Assembly: GCA_020848435.1 (NCBI GenBank)
Contig: JADLAC010000046.1
Span: forward strand, 1-64,000
Length of the DNA stretch: 64,000 nucleotides
Origin: Burkholderiales bacterium
Lineage (GTDB): Bacteria > Pseudomonadota > Gammaproteobacteria > Burkholderiales > WYBJ01
Reading direction: 5' to 3'
In this document: piece after piece, positions 32,924-42,657 of the stretch
How positions within the stretch are numbered: the stretch's first letter is position 1
How the letters are laid out: every line of letters begins with the position of its first letter
Position numbers and translations under genes: made by a program
Notes under the pieces: generated by a model
The model's database searches: none
What the model was told of the DNA's origin: nothing
What the model saw: only the letters and a program-made list of their open reading frames with translations

Positions 32924-34441
32924 ATGCCTGACTACCCAACGCTCGCCGCGGTCGACTTAGGCTCCAACTCCTTCCATCTCCAGGTCGCGCGCGTCGTCGG
33001 CGAGCAGATCTATCCGCTCGATCAGCTGCGCGAGCCCGTGCGGCTCGGCGCCGGCTTGAACGACGCCAAGCTGCTCGATCAGGCATCGCAGGCACGTGCG
33101 CTCGAATGCCTGTCGCGCTTCGGCGAGCGCCTGCGCGGGCTGCCGCGCGGGGCGGTGCGCGCGGTGGGGACCAACGCGTTGCGGGTGGCGAAGAATGCGA
33201 GCGTTTTCCTCAAACGCGCGCAAGCGGCGCTGGGCGTGCCGATCGAAGTCATCGCCGGCCGCGAAGAAGCGCGGCTGATCTACCTCGGGGTCGCGCACAG
33301 CCTGCCGTCGAGCCGCGAGCGCCGCCTGGTGGTCGACATCGGCGGCGGCTCGACCGAATTCATCATCGGCAGCGGCCTCAAGCCGCTGAAGCTCGACAGC
33401 ATCTACATGGGTTGCGTGAGCTGGACGCTGCGCTATTTTCCGGACCGCCGGGTGACCAAGGCAGCGCTGCGGGAAGCGGAGCTGGCGGCCCGCGCCGCAT
33501 TGCAGACGATGGCGGCCGGATTTTCCCGCAGTCAGTGGAGCCAGGCCGTCGCCTCGTCCGGGACCGCACGCGCGCTGGCGGAGCTCATCCAAGCGCATGG
33601 GCTGGGCGATGGCACCATCACGCCCGCGGGGCTCGACGCCTTGCGCCTGCGGGTGTTGAAAGCCGGCGATTTCGATCGCTTGCTGCCCGAAGGGCTGCGC
33701 GCCGACCGCGCTGCCGTGCTGCCGGGCGGGCTCGCGATCATGACCGCTGTCGTCGCCGAGCTCGGTGCCGAGCGCATCGCCATCGCCAACGGCGCGCTGC
33801 GCCAGGGCATCCTCTGGGACTTGCTCGGACGCGTGCACCACCACGACATGCGCGATGTCACCGCCGCCCAGTTCATGCAGCGCTATCACGTCGATAGCGC
33901 GCAGTCGAAGCGCGTAGCGCGGCTTGCGGACGCGCTGCTGCGCCAGATCGTGCCGCAGGCCGCGGCAGCCGAGGCCGCGCAATTCTTGTACTGGGCGGCC
34001 AAGCTGCATGAAATCGGCATCACGGTCGCCTACAACGGCTACCACAAGCATTCCGCGTACATCCTGCGCAATGCGGACATGCCGGGATTCTCACGCATGG
34101 AGCAGGAGCGCCTTGCGCTGTTGGTCCTGGCGCACCGCGGGCAACTGCGCAAACTGGGCGAGGTGAGCGTGACCGACGAGGACTGGCCGCTGGTCGCCGC
34201 CTTGCGCCTGGCGGTGCTGCTCAATCGCAGCCGCACCAGCGTCGCCCTGCCTGAGCTCACGCTGAAGCTACACGGGCGGCGCTTCACGCTGGGCGTGCCG
34301 GAGCATTGGCTGGGTGCGAATCCGCTCACGCAAACCGCGCTGGACGAGGAAACGAAGCAATGGCGAGGCGCCGAGGGAGAGCTTGAAATCCGCGTGCTGC
34401 GCGATCGGCACAGCCAGCGTGAGCTGCCGAACGCGGCCTGA
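32924..34441 (+). CDS. ppx: Exopolyphosphatase / pppGpp phosphohydrolase
   Basis: A 505-aa Ppx/GppA protein. The actin-like ATPase fold shows as LAAVDLGSNSFHLQVARV at the start, then VVDIGGGSTEFIIGSG around residue 145. A C-terminal HD-like helical region (AKLHEIGITVAYNGYHKHSAYILRN) follows. It hydrolyses terminal phosphates of polyphosphate and perhaps pppGpp. ATG 32924 is the family start; GGTAATATG at 32909-32917 resembles a -10 very close to it. It faces ppk1, pap and sixA on the opposite strand, forming a polyphosphate neighbourhood. Confidence 0.93.
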   Translation: MPDYPTLAAVDLGSNSFHLQVARVVGEQIYPLDQLREPVRLGAGLNDAKLLDQASQARALECLSRFGERLRGLPRGAVRAVGTNALRVAKNASVFLKRAQAALGVPIEVIAGREEARLIYLGVAHSLPSSRERRLVVDIGGGSTEFIIGSGLKPLKLDSIYMGCVSWTLRYFPDRRVTKAALREAELAARAALQTMAAGFSRSQWSQAVASSGTARALAELIQAHGLGDGTITPAGLDALRLRVLKAGDFDRLLPEGLRADRAAVLPGGLAIMTAVVAELGAERIAIANGALRQGILWDLLGRVHHHDMRDVTAAQFMQRYHVDSAQSKRVARLADALLRQIVPQAAAAEAAQFLYWAAKLHEIGITVAYNGYHKHSAYILRNADMPGFSRMEQERLALLVLAHRGQLRKLGEVSVTDEDWPLVAALRLAVLLNRSRTSVALPELTLKLHGRRFTLGVPEHWLGANPLTQTALDEETKQWRGAEGELEIRVLRDRHSQRELPNAA

Positions 34442-34481
34442 CGCCGGTCGGCTCCTTGCCGTCTATTCTTAGAAGCGAACC

Positions 34482-36344
34482 ATGATCACTCGCAGCGATG
34501 AGCCCGGCCGGCTCTTGGCCGAGCTCGAAGCGGTGCGCGCGCAAGTGCGCACCACCCAGCGCGCCTTGCTTCGGACCTGGCGCGCGGAAGTCGTTCTCGG
34601 GCCGTTCGCGACCAGCGCGGCCAACCTGGCTGCTTATGTGGCACTGCGCCGGCTCGATCTGACCGAGTTGCAGCCGCGGCTCGCCGCCCTGGGCCTGTCC
34701 TCGCTCGGTCGCTGCGAGGGCCACGTGCTGGCGAGCCTCGACGCCGTGATCGACGCGTTGCGGCGCATGTGCAGGCGCCGGGTGCTGCAACCCGATACCT
34801 CGCGGGCGGCGGCGATGAACGACGCGCCCCAGCTTCTCAAGCAGGCCACCGACCGTCTGCTCGGCGCGCCGCCCTATCCCCGGCGCACGCGCTTCATGGT
34901 GACGCTGCCCGAAACCGCGGCCCACGATGCGCGCTTCGTCGCCGCGCTGGTCGAGCACGGCATGGATTGCGCACGCATCAATGCAGCCCACGACCATGCC
35001 GAGGTGTGGGCGGCGATGGCCAAGCAAGTTCGGCGCGCGGCGGCTCGCCACGGCCGGGCGGTGAAAATCCTGGTCGATCTGCCCGGACCCAAGCTGAGAA
35101 CCGGGCCATTGGCGCCGGGCGCGGCGGTACTGCACGTGCGCGTCAAACGCGATGAAAAAGGCGGCCTGCTCGAATGCGGGCGTATCGTGCTCGACGGCAG
35201 CGGCAACGCGGGTTGCGCCGCGAAACGCCTGCCTGGCCAAGCCGAGATGCCCGGACGCGTGAGTCTGCCGGCGCAATGGGTGGCACGCCTGCGAACGACC
35301 GACACGGTCGCCTTTCGCGATCTGCGCGGCCGGCGCCGCTTGCTTCGGGTCGTCAAGCGCATCGACGCGCAGCAGGTCGAGGTCGAAACCGACCGCGGCG
35401 CCTACATCGCGCCGGGGGTGGTGCTCGAGCGCCGCAGCCGCGCGGGCGCCCGCGAGCGTGCCGCCTGCGGCGCGTACGATCCACCGCCCGCCCGCTTCCG
35501 CGTCTTCACCGGCGAGCGACTGCTGCTTTCCCCCATCGCCGATGCGGGGCGCCCCGAGCTGCGACGCAGTGACGGGCGCATCAGCGCGCCGGCCGTGATC
35601 GGCTGTATCGAGCCCTCCGTGTTCGAGCATCTCGAAGCCGGTCACGCGGTGAAGATCGACGACGGCAAGATCACCGCCCAGGTGGAGCGTATCGATCGGG
35701 CCGGCGCTTGGCTGCGCATCGTGCACGCCCCGCCGCGCGGTGCGACCATCGGCGCCGACAAGGGGCTCAACTTTCCGGACACGCGCCTGCCCGCCCAAGG
35801 GCTCGATCAACGCGACCAGAACGCGCTGCGGTTCGCCGCCGGCGAGGCCGATATCGTCGGCTACTCGTTCGTGCAATCGGGCGCGGAAATGGATGCGCTG
35901 CACGCCAGCCTGGCGGCGCTGACGCGCCGGCGCATCGGCATCATCGCCAAGATCGAAACCGCCGCCGCGCTGGAGCACCTGCCCGGCATCATCGTGCACG
36001 GCGCGAGCCACGGTCCGTTCGGCGTGATGATCGCCCGCGGCGATCTCGCCGTCGAGATCGGTTATCTGCGCCTGGCCGAAGTCCAGGAGGAATTGCTGTG
36101 GCTGTGCGAAGCGGCGCGCGTGCCGGTGATCTGGGCGACCCAGGTGCTCGAAGGCCTGATCAAGCGCGGCGCGCCGACCCGCGCGGAGATCACCGATGCC
36201 GCGACCGCGGAGCGCGCCGAGTGCATCATGCTGAACAAGGGACCGTTCCTGCCCGAAGCGCTCGATACGCTCACCAACCTGGTCGGGCGCATGTCGCGCC
36301 ATCAGAGCAAGAAGACCGCGCGCTTTTCACCCTTGCCCTGGTAG
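34482..36344 (+). CDS. Atypical pyruvate kinase-like protein with N-terminal extension and no C domain
   Basis: 620 aa. Residues 1-110 are a helical extension (FATSAANLAAYVALRRLDL, LSSLGRCEGHVLASLDAV). From about residue 130 the pyruvate kinase barrel begins: CARINAAHDHAEVW, DLPGPKLRTG, a B domain, then the catalytic-Lys signature IGIIAKIET, MIARGDLAVEIG and WATQVLEGLIKRGAPTRAE. The sequence stops soon after the barrel (MLNKGPFLPEALDTL), so the usual allosteric C domain is missing. It should transfer phosphate between PEP and ADP, but regulation must differ. 40 bp after ppx in the same direction. A second frame antisense to it is a shadow. Confidence 0.85.
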   Translation: MITRSDEPGRLLAELEAVRAQVRTTQRALLRTWRAEVVLGPFATSAANLAAYVALRRLDLTELQPRLAALGLSSLGRCEGHVLASLDAVIDALRRMCRRRVLQPDTSRAAAMNDAPQLLKQATDRLLGAPPYPRRTRFMVTLPETAAHDARFVAALVEHGMDCARINAAHDHAEVWAAMAKQVRRAAARHGRAVKILVDLPGPKLRTGPLAPGAAVLHVRVKRDEKGGLLECGRIVLDGSGNAGCAAKRLPGQAEMPGRVSLPAQWVARLRTTDTVAFRDLRGRRRLLRVVKRIDAQQVEVETDRGAYIAPGVVLERRSRAGARERAACGAYDPPPARFRVFTGERLLLSPIADAGRPELRRSDGRISAPAVIGCIEPSVFEHLEAGHAVKIDDGKITAQVERIDRAGAWLRIVHAPPRGATIGADKGLNFPDTRLPAQGLDQRDQNALRFAAGEADIVGYSFVQSGAEMDALHASLAALTRRRIGIIAKIETAAALEHLPGIIVHGASHGPFGVMIARGDLAVEIGYLRLAEVQEELLWLCEAARVPVIWATQVLEGLIKRGAPTRAEITDAATAERAECIMLNKGPFLPEALDTLTNLVGRMSRHQSKKTARFSPLPW

Positions 36345-36521
36345 GCTCCTCACGGCGCGGGCGCGCCGAGCCCCAAGCTGACGCGCAAGGCGACGCACCC
36401 TCAGCGCCTCGATCAGTGATTCGCCACCGGGTGGCAATGCCTCTCGTCACACGGTGGTAGACGGGGCTCTCTTTGCGGCGCGGAGGCGACTCGGAGAAAT
36501 AGCGGCAAGGGGGTCGTCCGC

Positions 36522-38000
36522 TCAAAGCACTGCTTCGATGCTGCGGCAGAGCGTGCGCAGGATCTTGATGCGGGCGTGGTACTTGTCGTTCGCCTCGACG
36601 AGCGTCCAGGGCGCGACCGAGGTCGAAGTGCGATCGACCATGTCGCACACCGCGCCGTGATACAGATCCCATTTCTTGCGGTTGCGCCAGTCCTCGGCCG
36701 TGATCTTGAAGCGTTTGAAGGCGGTCTTCTCGCGCTCCTTGAAGCGCTTGAGCTGCTCGTCCCTGCCGATCTCCAGCCAGTACTTCACAAGCACTATGTT
36801 GTTGCGCACGAGCTGCTCTTCGAAATCGTTGATCTCGGAATATGCGCGCATCCAATCGTACTCGGAGCAGAACTGCTCGACCCGCTCGACCAGCACCCGG
36901 CCGTACCAGGAGCGGTCGTAGATCGCGAAGCGGCCGCGCCGGGGCAGATGCCGCCAGAAACGCCACAGGTACGGCTGGGCGCGCTCCTCTTCGGTCGGAG
37001 CGGCGATCGGGATGCCCTGATAACGACGAGCATCGAGTGCCCCGGTAATGCGGCGAATCGCGCCGCCCTTGCCGGCGGCGTCCTGGCCTTCGAACACCAC
37101 GATCACCGCCAGCTCGTTGAAGCGCGGGTCGCGTGATAGCAGGTTGAGCCTGCCCTGCCAGCGTTCGAGGTCGCGCTGGTAGCGCGTGCGCGCGATCTTC
37201 TTGCCCAGATCGAGGGTGGCGAGCACGTCCTTGCGATCGAGCCGCGGCAGCATGGGCGGGGTGCGATCGGGCAGATGCGTAGCCCGCTTCTGGTCGAGGC
37301 GCTCGCGCATGGCGTCGAGCAGGAGCTTCCCCACGGTCAGCATGCGATACTGCGGATCCTCGCCCTCGACTACGATCCAGGGCGCCTCCGCCTTGCTCGT
37401 CTGGAGCAGGAATTGCTCTGAGACCTTGCGGAACTTGTCGTAGATCTTGAAGCGCTCCCAGTCGGTGGCGCTGACACGCCAGCGCGTCTTCGGATCCTTC
37501 TCCAGCGCCTTCAAGCGCTTGCGCTGGCGTTCCTTGGACAGATGGAACCAGAACTTGAGAATCAACGCGCCTTCGTCGGTCAACATCTTCTCGAAGCGCA
37601 CGATCTCGGCGATCGCTTGCGCGAGCGCAGTCTTGCTGATGCGCCCGTAGACGCGATCGACGATCGGCTGCGTGTGCCAGGCGCCGAACAGGATGCCGAT
37701 CTTGCCGCGCGGCGGCAGCGCGCGCCAGAAGCGCCACATGCGCGGGCGCTCGCGTTCTTCGTCCGAAGGCTCGGGAAAGGCGTGGGTGTGGATGTGGCGC
37801 GGGTCCATCCACTCGTTGAGCATGTTCACGGTTTCGCCCTTGCCCGCGCCGTCGACCCCGCCGATGACGATGATCACGGGGAAACGCGCGGCCTGCGCGA
37901 GATCGTATTGCGCATTCAGCAGCGCTTCGCGCAAGCGAGGCTCGTCGCGCTGGTAGGTTTCCTTGTCGATCCGGTGACCGAGCTCGGCCGATTCGAACAT
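36522..38000 (-). CDS. pap: Polyphosphate:AMP phosphotransferase (tandem PPK2 domains)
   Basis: 492 aa with two PPK2 domains. The first has Walker A GGVDGAGKGE near residue 48 and PEPSDEERERPRMWRFW. The second has EGQDAAGKGG near residue 306, DRSWYGRVLVERV and QLVRNNIVLVKYWLEI. Two-domain (class II) PPK2 enzymes phosphorylate AMP to ADP with polyphosphate. The N domain is usually catalytically poor and the second active; here the second keeps the cleaner Walker A and lid (QPYLWRFWRHLPRRGRFAIYDRSWYG). Last of the leftward run ppk1, CYTH-CHAD, sixA, pap, 24 bp after sixA. Confidence 0.92.
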   Translation of the reverse strand: MFESAELGHRIDKETYQRDEPRLREALLNAQYDLAQAARFPVIIVIGGVDGAGKGETVNMLNEWMDPRHIHTHAFPEPSDEERERPRMWRFWRALPPRGKIGILFGAWHTQPIVDRVYGRISKTALAQAIAEIVRFEKMLTDEGALILKFWFHLSKERQRKRLKALEKDPKTRWRVSATDWERFKIYDKFRKVSEQFLLQTSKAEAPWIVVEGEDPQYRMLTVGKLLLDAMRERLDQKRATHLPDRTPPMLPRLDRKDVLATLDLGKKIARTRYQRDLERWQGRLNLLSRDPRFNELAVIVVFEGQDAAGKGGAIRRITGALDARRYQGIPIAAPTEEERAQPYLWRFWRHLPRRGRFAIYDRSWYGRVLVERVEQFCSEYDWMRAYSEINDFEEQLVRNNIVLVKYWLEIGRDEQLKRFKEREKTAFKRFKITAEDWRNRKKWDLYHGAVCDMVDRTSTSVAPWTLVEANDKYHARIKILRTLCRSIEAVL

Positions 38001-38024
38001 GCGCCTCTCCCTTCGCGCCCGATG

Positions 38025-38465
38025 TCAGATGAGGTCGGGGGCGAGCGCCGCCCGCAACGTGTTCTCGGAGCCTTTGCGCACGATCCAGATGATCGCCCCT
38101 TTGCGCACGCTCCATTGCGCGTCGGCTCCGGCGAGCAGCCGCGCCGCCGTCATGCCGAGGGTAGGCTGGTGACCGACCACGACCACCGGCTGGGTCGCGC
38201 GCGGCCAGCCCGCCGCCCGAAGAATCGAATCGGGGCTCGCGCTCAAGCCGATGTCATCGTGCACCGCCGCCTTGTCGGTGAGCGCTGCGGCAGTCTCGCG
38301 CGTGCGCAGCGCCGGGCTCACCACGACGTGAAAATGTTTCGGCAGGCGCGCCGCGAGCCACTCGCTCATCCGCACGGCCTGCTTGCGCCCCTTCGCGGTG
38401 AGCTTGCGCTTGTCGTCTTCGAGACCGTCCTCGGCCTCGGCATGGCGCCAAAGTATGAGATCCAT
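38025..38465 (-). CDS. sixA: SixA-type phosphohistidine phosphatase
   Basis: A 146-aa member of the histidine phosphatase superfamily. The phospho-accepting His is in LILWRHAEAEDG, the Arg in SPALRTRETA, and the second His in VVVGHQPTLG. SixA removes phosphate from histidine in phosphotransfer proteins such as ArcB or PTS NPr. Start ATG 38465 has GGAGAA upstream; the frame is open to 38528 but would overlap the upstream gene. It lies between the CYTH-CHAD gene and pap, in a polyphosphate operon. That placement recurs in other genomes from memory and suggests a link to polyphosphate-dependent signalling, which is inference. Confidence 0.9.
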   Translation of the reverse strand: MDLILWRHAEAEDGLEDDKRKLTAKGRKQAVRMSEWLAARLPKHFHVVVSPALRTRETAAALTDKAAVHDDIGLSASPDSILRAAGWPRATQPVVVVGHQPTLGMTAARLLAGADAQWSVRKGAIIWIVRKGSENTLRAALAPDLI

Positions 38466-38491
38466 AGCGTTCTCCGTAGCAGCCGCCCGCC

Positions 38492-40036
38492 TCACCAGAA
38501 CTTGCGGCTGCGGCGAAACTGCCGCCACGCCTGGCGAAACCGGCGGCTTTGATCATGAATGCGATGCGCGCTCCAACCCGCGACCTGGTCCGCCAAGCGG
38601 CGGCTGCGCGGCGACGCTTGGCGCACCAGCGCGGGCACGCCCCAGGCATCGTTCACCTCGCCGAGGCAGTCCTGGATGCGCACCAGCCGCTCGCGAAACG
38701 GCTGCACGCGCGGCGAATCGTACAGCGGGCCGAAGAATTCGACCGCGTAGCGCAGCTTCTTCACCGCGATGCGCAGGGCGTGCATCTGTGCCACGCCGCG
38801 TGGCTTGCGGCGGCCTACGCGCTCGAGCACGCGCTGCATGCGCCGCTCGAGCAGCGCGGCGGTGAACGCGGCGGCCGGCGCGTCGACATCTTTCCCCTGG
38901 ACGAGGGCTGCGCCGGCGGCGATGCGCCCCAGCAGCAGCAGCAGCCGGGCGTAGCGGCGCGAGCGCACGGCGCGGCATGCCGCGGCTTGGCCGGTGTCGC
39001 GTTCACGCTGGGCACCGCGCCGCAACGCTTCGAGTGCCGCCGCATCCGCGACTTCGCGCAACCCGAATGCGAGCTGAGGCAGGGATTCGACGGTGAAGAC
39101 GTCCCAGTCGCGCGCCGGGCCGAGCCGCCGTCCCAGCCATTTGAGCTCCGCCTTGAGCATATCGACGGTGGCGCCGGAGCCGACGTGGCCGTAGACGCTC
39201 ACGCACGAACGCAAGCGCCGTACGCCGACGCGCATCTGGTGCAGGTACTCGATATCCTCGCCCGCCAGCATGCCGTGTTCATTCGCCTGCACCTGCTCCA
39301 GCCCCGAGGCGATGATGCGGCTGGCCGATTGCGCGATGCCGATCGTGGGCTCGAGCGCAACCCGACGGGCCTTGGCTGGTGTGCGCTCGAGCCCCGCCAG
39401 CCGATAGCCGCGTTCGGCCTTGCTCGCGTAGCCCGGGCGCACGCTCATGCCTTGCATGAGCGCGAGCGCCAAGTCGTACAAGTGGACGGGATCGCCGTGC
39501 TTGAGCTCCAACTCGAGCTCGCAGATCGGCGCGCGCGCTTTCCCCGCGACGATGTGACCGCGATCCAGGCTCAGCTCGACGCTGCCGCCCGCGGGCAACG
39601 CCAGCATACGCGTGGTGCGTTCGAAGTCCGTGGAGAAGATCGGCTTCAAGCGCCGCCTGAGCCGCGCGGAGGCGAACCGGCGCGCCAGCGTCTCGGGCGT
39701 GACGGCGTCCAGATCGAGCGCCTGCTCGGGCACCGGCTGCTCGAGCTCCTCCCGTGTATGCAAGCCGCCCGTCACCGAGCCGCCCGACTTGATGGTCTGC
39801 ACCCAGCCTGCATCGGTGCGGCGCAGTCGAACACTGATCCCCGCCGACCACAGGTCGAAGCGCGGGGTGTCGTAATAGACGCTGAGCAGGCGCGCGCTGG
39901 ATGCCGGCGCGGCGGCTGCCGCCTCGATCGCCGGATGGCGCATGACGCGCGCCCAATAGCGCGGCGCCAGCAGCAGCTTGAGCTCGGTCTCGGTGTGCAC
40001 TGTTGTTGGTGCCGCCGCGCTCCCACCCAGGTCCAT
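38492..40036 (-). CDS. CYTH-CHAD domain protein, polyphosphate-associated
   Basis: 514 aa. Residues about 15-210 form a CYTH triphosphate-tunnel domain: ETELKLLL is the ExExK signature, later RLRRTDAGWVQTIKSGG, FSTDFERTTRML and CELELELKHGD. From about residue 250 a CHAD domain of repeated helices with conserved His/Arg/Lys follows (LHQMRVGVRRLRSCVSVYG, RDWDVFTVESLP, ALRIAVKKLRYAVEFFGPLY). CYTH domains hydrolyse triphosphates; CHAD domains bind polyphosphate and target proteins to polyphosphate granules. Start ATG 40036, 5 bp after the ppk1 stop, so translated with it. The ATG lacks a good ribosome-binding site. Confidence 0.9.
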   Translation of the reverse strand: MDLGGSAAAPTTVHTETELKLLLAPRYWARVMRHPAIEAAAAAPASSARLLSVYYDTPRFDLWSAGISVRLRRTDAGWVQTIKSGGSVTGGLHTREELEQPVPEQALDLDAVTPETLARRFASARLRRRLKPIFSTDFERTTRMLALPAGGSVELSLDRGHIVAGKARAPICELELELKHGDPVHLYDLALALMQGMSVRPGYASKAERGYRLAGLERTPAKARRVALEPTIGIAQSASRIIASGLEQVQANEHGMLAGEDIEYLHQMRVGVRRLRSCVSVYGHVGSGATVDMLKAELKWLGRRLGPARDWDVFTVESLPQLAFGLREVADAAALEALRRGAQRERDTGQAAACRAVRSRRYARLLLLLGRIAAGAALVQGKDVDAPAAAFTAALLERRMQRVLERVGRRKPRGVAQMHALRIAVKKLRYAVEFFGPLYDSPRVQPFRERLVRIQDCLGEVNDAWGVPALVRQASPRSRRLADQVAGWSAHRIHDQSRRFRQAWRQFRRSRKFW

Positions 40037-40041
40037 GAGCG

Positions 40042-42246
40042 TCAGCCGAGCCGGCTCGCCAGTGCCTCGAGCAGGCTGCGCTGGGCCGAATACGGTCTTG
40101 CGCTCCGCGGCACCCGCCGCTTGTAGCGCCCATCGGCATCCATCTCCCAAGCTTCGGTGTTGTCGGCGAGGTAGGGTTTGAGCCCTTCCTCCATGACGCG
40201 CTTCTTCAAACGCTTGTCCAGCACCGGAAAACAGACCTCGATGCGGCGGAAGAAATTGCGGTCCATCCAATCGGCGCTGGCGAGAAACACGTCGTCGGCG
40301 CCGTGGTTGTGGAAATAGAAAATCCGGGTGTGCTCGAGAAAACGGCCGATGACCGAGCGCACGCGGATGTTCTCCGACAGCCCCGGCACCCCCGGGCGCA
40401 ACGCGCACACCCCGCGCACGATGAGGTCGATCTTCACCCCGGCGCGAGAGGCCTCGTACAGCGCCTCGATGATCTCGGGCTCGAGCAGCGCGTTCATTTT
40501 GGCGATGATGCGAGCGCGTTTGCGCCCGCGCGCGTGCGCCGTCTCGCGGCCGATCGCCGCCAGCATGCGCTGGTGCATCGTGAACGGCGACTGCCACAGG
40601 TGCTTCAACTTGCTCGCCCGCCCCAGCCCGGTGAGCTGCATGAAAACGTCGTTCACCTCGGCGCAGATCTCCTCGTTGCAGGTGAACAAGCCGAAGTCGG
40701 TATAGAGCCGGGTCGTGCGCGGATGGTAGTTACCGGTCGACAAGTGCACGTAGCGGCGCAGCTTGTTCTCTTCGCGGCGCACCACCAGGGCCATCTTCGC
40801 GTGCGTCTTGTGCCCGACCACGCCGTACACGACGTGGGCGCCGGCATCTTCCAACCGCGATGCCCAGTTGATGTTGGCCTCCTCGTCGAAGCGCGCGAGC
40901 AATTCGACCACCACGGTCACGACCTTGCCGGCGCGCGCCGCGGCGATGAGGGTTTCCATCAGCTCCGATTCGGGGCCGGTGCGGTAGATGGTCATCTTGA
41001 TGGCAACCACCTGCGGATCGTGCACCGCCTGCTCGATGAAATTGACCACCGGCCCGAACGATTGGTAAGGATGGTGCAGCAGGATGTCGCCGCGGCGCAT
41101 GGCATCGAAAATCGCCGGGCGCCGCACCAGGGCCTGCGGAATGCCGGGCGTATAGGGAGGAAACTTGAGATCCGAGCGCTCGACCCGATCCAGCACCTCG
41201 GCCAGCCGCACCAGGTTCACCGGCCCATTGACCTGGTAGAGGTCGCGGGGCGTGAGGTTGAACTGCTGCAGCAACACTTCGGTGACATGCGCCGGGCACA
41301 GATCGGAGACTTCCAGGCGCACGCCGTCGCCGAAGTTGCGTTGCGACAGCTCGCCCTGCAGCGCCATACGCAGGCTCTTCACACCCTGTAGCTCTTCCTC
41401 GTCCAGGAAGAGGTCGCTGTTACGCGTCAACTGGAACTGGTAGCAGCCGCGCACCACCATGCCGGCGAACAGCTCGCCCACGTGGGCATGCAGGATCGAG
41501 GACAGGAAGACGAATCCGTACTCGCACCCCGCCACCTTCTTCGGCAGCGCGATCACGCGCGGCAACACGCGCGGCGCCTGGACGATGGCATAGCCGCCGC
41601 GGCGGCCGAAGGCATCCTTGCCTTCGAGCTCGACCACGAAATTGAGGCTCTTGTTGAGCAGGCGCGGAAACGGATGCGCCGGATCGAGCCCGAGCGGCGT
41701 GAGCAGCGGCATCATCTCGCGAAAGAAGTACGCCTTCACCCAGGCCTTCTGGGCGTCGTTCCACTTGCTGCGGCGAAAGAAACGGACGCCTTCGGCGGCC
41801 AGGGCGGGGAACAGCTCGTCATTGAGCAGCCGGTACATCCGTTCGCACAAGGCGTGCGTTTCGGCGGAGATCTGCCGGAAGACCTGCTCGGGAGCGAGCC
41901 CGTCGGGCCCCGGCTCCTCCGAGCCGGCCGCGATCTGCGCCTTGAGACCCGCCACCCGGATCTCGAAGAACTCGTCGAGATTGCTATCCGCGATACACAG
42001 GAAGCGCAATCGCTCGAGCAACGGCGTGCGCCGATCTTCGGCCTGGGCGAAGACGCGGCGGTTGAATTCGAGCAGCCCGAGCTCGCGGTTCAAGAATAGC
42101 TGCGAGCCGCGGCGTTTCAGCTTGCCCGCGGCCTGCGCCCTGCGCGAGCGCCTGGCGATGCCCGCGCCGTTGTCCGCGGACCCGGCCTTGTCTCGCCCTG
42201 GCTTGGGCGCCATGTCTCGTGCCATCGAGGTGTCGTCGCGGCTCAT
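40042..42246 (-). CDS. ppk1: Polyphosphate kinase 1
   Basis: A 734-aa enzyme that makes polyphosphate from ATP. The N domain begins FLNRELGLLEFNRRVFAQAED. The autophosphorylated His is in GHKTHAKMALVVRREE, and the second conserved His and substrate pocket are in YFHNHGADDVFLASADWMDRNFFRRIEVCFP. A long basic N-terminal tail (about 45 residues, rich in Arg and Lys) precedes the core. First gene of the leftward run that contains the CHAD protein, SixA and the PPK2 enzyme. The CYTH-CHAD gene starts 5 bp after its stop. Confidence 0.95.
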   Translation of the reverse strand: MSRDDTSMARDMAPKPGRDKAGSADNGAGIARRSRRAQAAGKLKRRGSQLFLNRELGLLEFNRRVFAQAEDRRTPLLERLRFLCIADSNLDEFFEIRVAGLKAQIAAGSEEPGPDGLAPEQVFRQISAETHALCERMYRLLNDELFPALAAEGVRFFRRSKWNDAQKAWVKAYFFREMMPLLTPLGLDPAHPFPRLLNKSLNFVVELEGKDAFGRRGGYAIVQAPRVLPRVIALPKKVAGCEYGFVFLSSILHAHVGELFAGMVVRGCYQFQLTRNSDLFLDEEELQGVKSLRMALQGELSQRNFGDGVRLEVSDLCPAHVTEVLLQQFNLTPRDLYQVNGPVNLVRLAEVLDRVERSDLKFPPYTPGIPQALVRRPAIFDAMRRGDILLHHPYQSFGPVVNFIEQAVHDPQVVAIKMTIYRTGPESELMETLIAAARAGKVVTVVVELLARFDEEANINWASRLEDAGAHVVYGVVGHKTHAKMALVVRREENKLRRYVHLSTGNYHPRTTRLYTDFGLFTCNEEICAEVNDVFMQLTGLGRASKLKHLWQSPFTMHQRMLAAIGRETAHARGRKRARIIAKMNALLEPEIIEALYEASRAGVKIDLIVRGVCALRPGVPGLSENIRVRSVIGRFLEHTRIFYFHNHGADDVFLASADWMDRNFFRRIEVCFPVLDKRLKKRVMEEGLKPYLADNTEAWEMDADGRYKRRVPRSARPYSAQRSLLEALASRLG

Positions 42247-42332
42247 TCAGTCTGCGCCGGCAGCAGCACCGGCTCGCGCCGATTATGCTGAGCGAATGCG
42301 GTGCAGCCCTTGACCGCCGTCAAATACGCGGC

Positions 42333-42605
42333 TTAGGCGCTTGGCGGGACGTACCCGGCCGCGACATCCGCACCGCCGCCGAAGAAATGCCGTTCCATTT
42401 GCTCGGCCAGGTACTTGCGCGCCTTGGGATCGGCCAGGTTGAGCCTGTTCTCGTTCACCAGCATGGTCTGCTGCCTGAGCCATTGCGCCCAGGCTTCCTT
42501 GGATACGTTGTCGAAGATGCGCTTGCCGAGCTCGCCGGGGTAGGGTGCGAAATCCAGCCCTTCGGCGTCCCGACCCAGCTTGATGCAATGAACCATTCTC
42601 GCCAT
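42333..42605 (-). CDS. yggX: Oxidative damage protection / Fe(II) trafficking protein YggX
   Basis: A 90-aa protein. [30 protein letters not shown] at the N terminus carries the family's lone conserved Cys, and [30 protein letters not shown] is equally typical. YggX protects iron-sulfur enzymes under oxidative stress and moves Fe(II). GGGGA precedes ATG 42605. It stands between argA and ppk1, on the same strand as both. Confidence 0.93.
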   Translation of the reverse strand: MARMVHCIKLGRDAEGLDFAPYPGELGKRIFDNVSKEAWAQWLRQQTMLVNENRLNLADPKARKYLAEQMERHFFGGGADVAAGYVPPSA

Positions 42606-42657
42606 GATGAATCCCCGATCCGTGCTGGAGGAAATCGATCGCCGGCCGCTCGCGGCC

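Noticed and set aside
34326-36302. A 658-codon leftward open frame antisense to the pyruvate kinase-like gene
   Set aside because: High-GC antisense shadow; the sense frame has complete kinase motifs.
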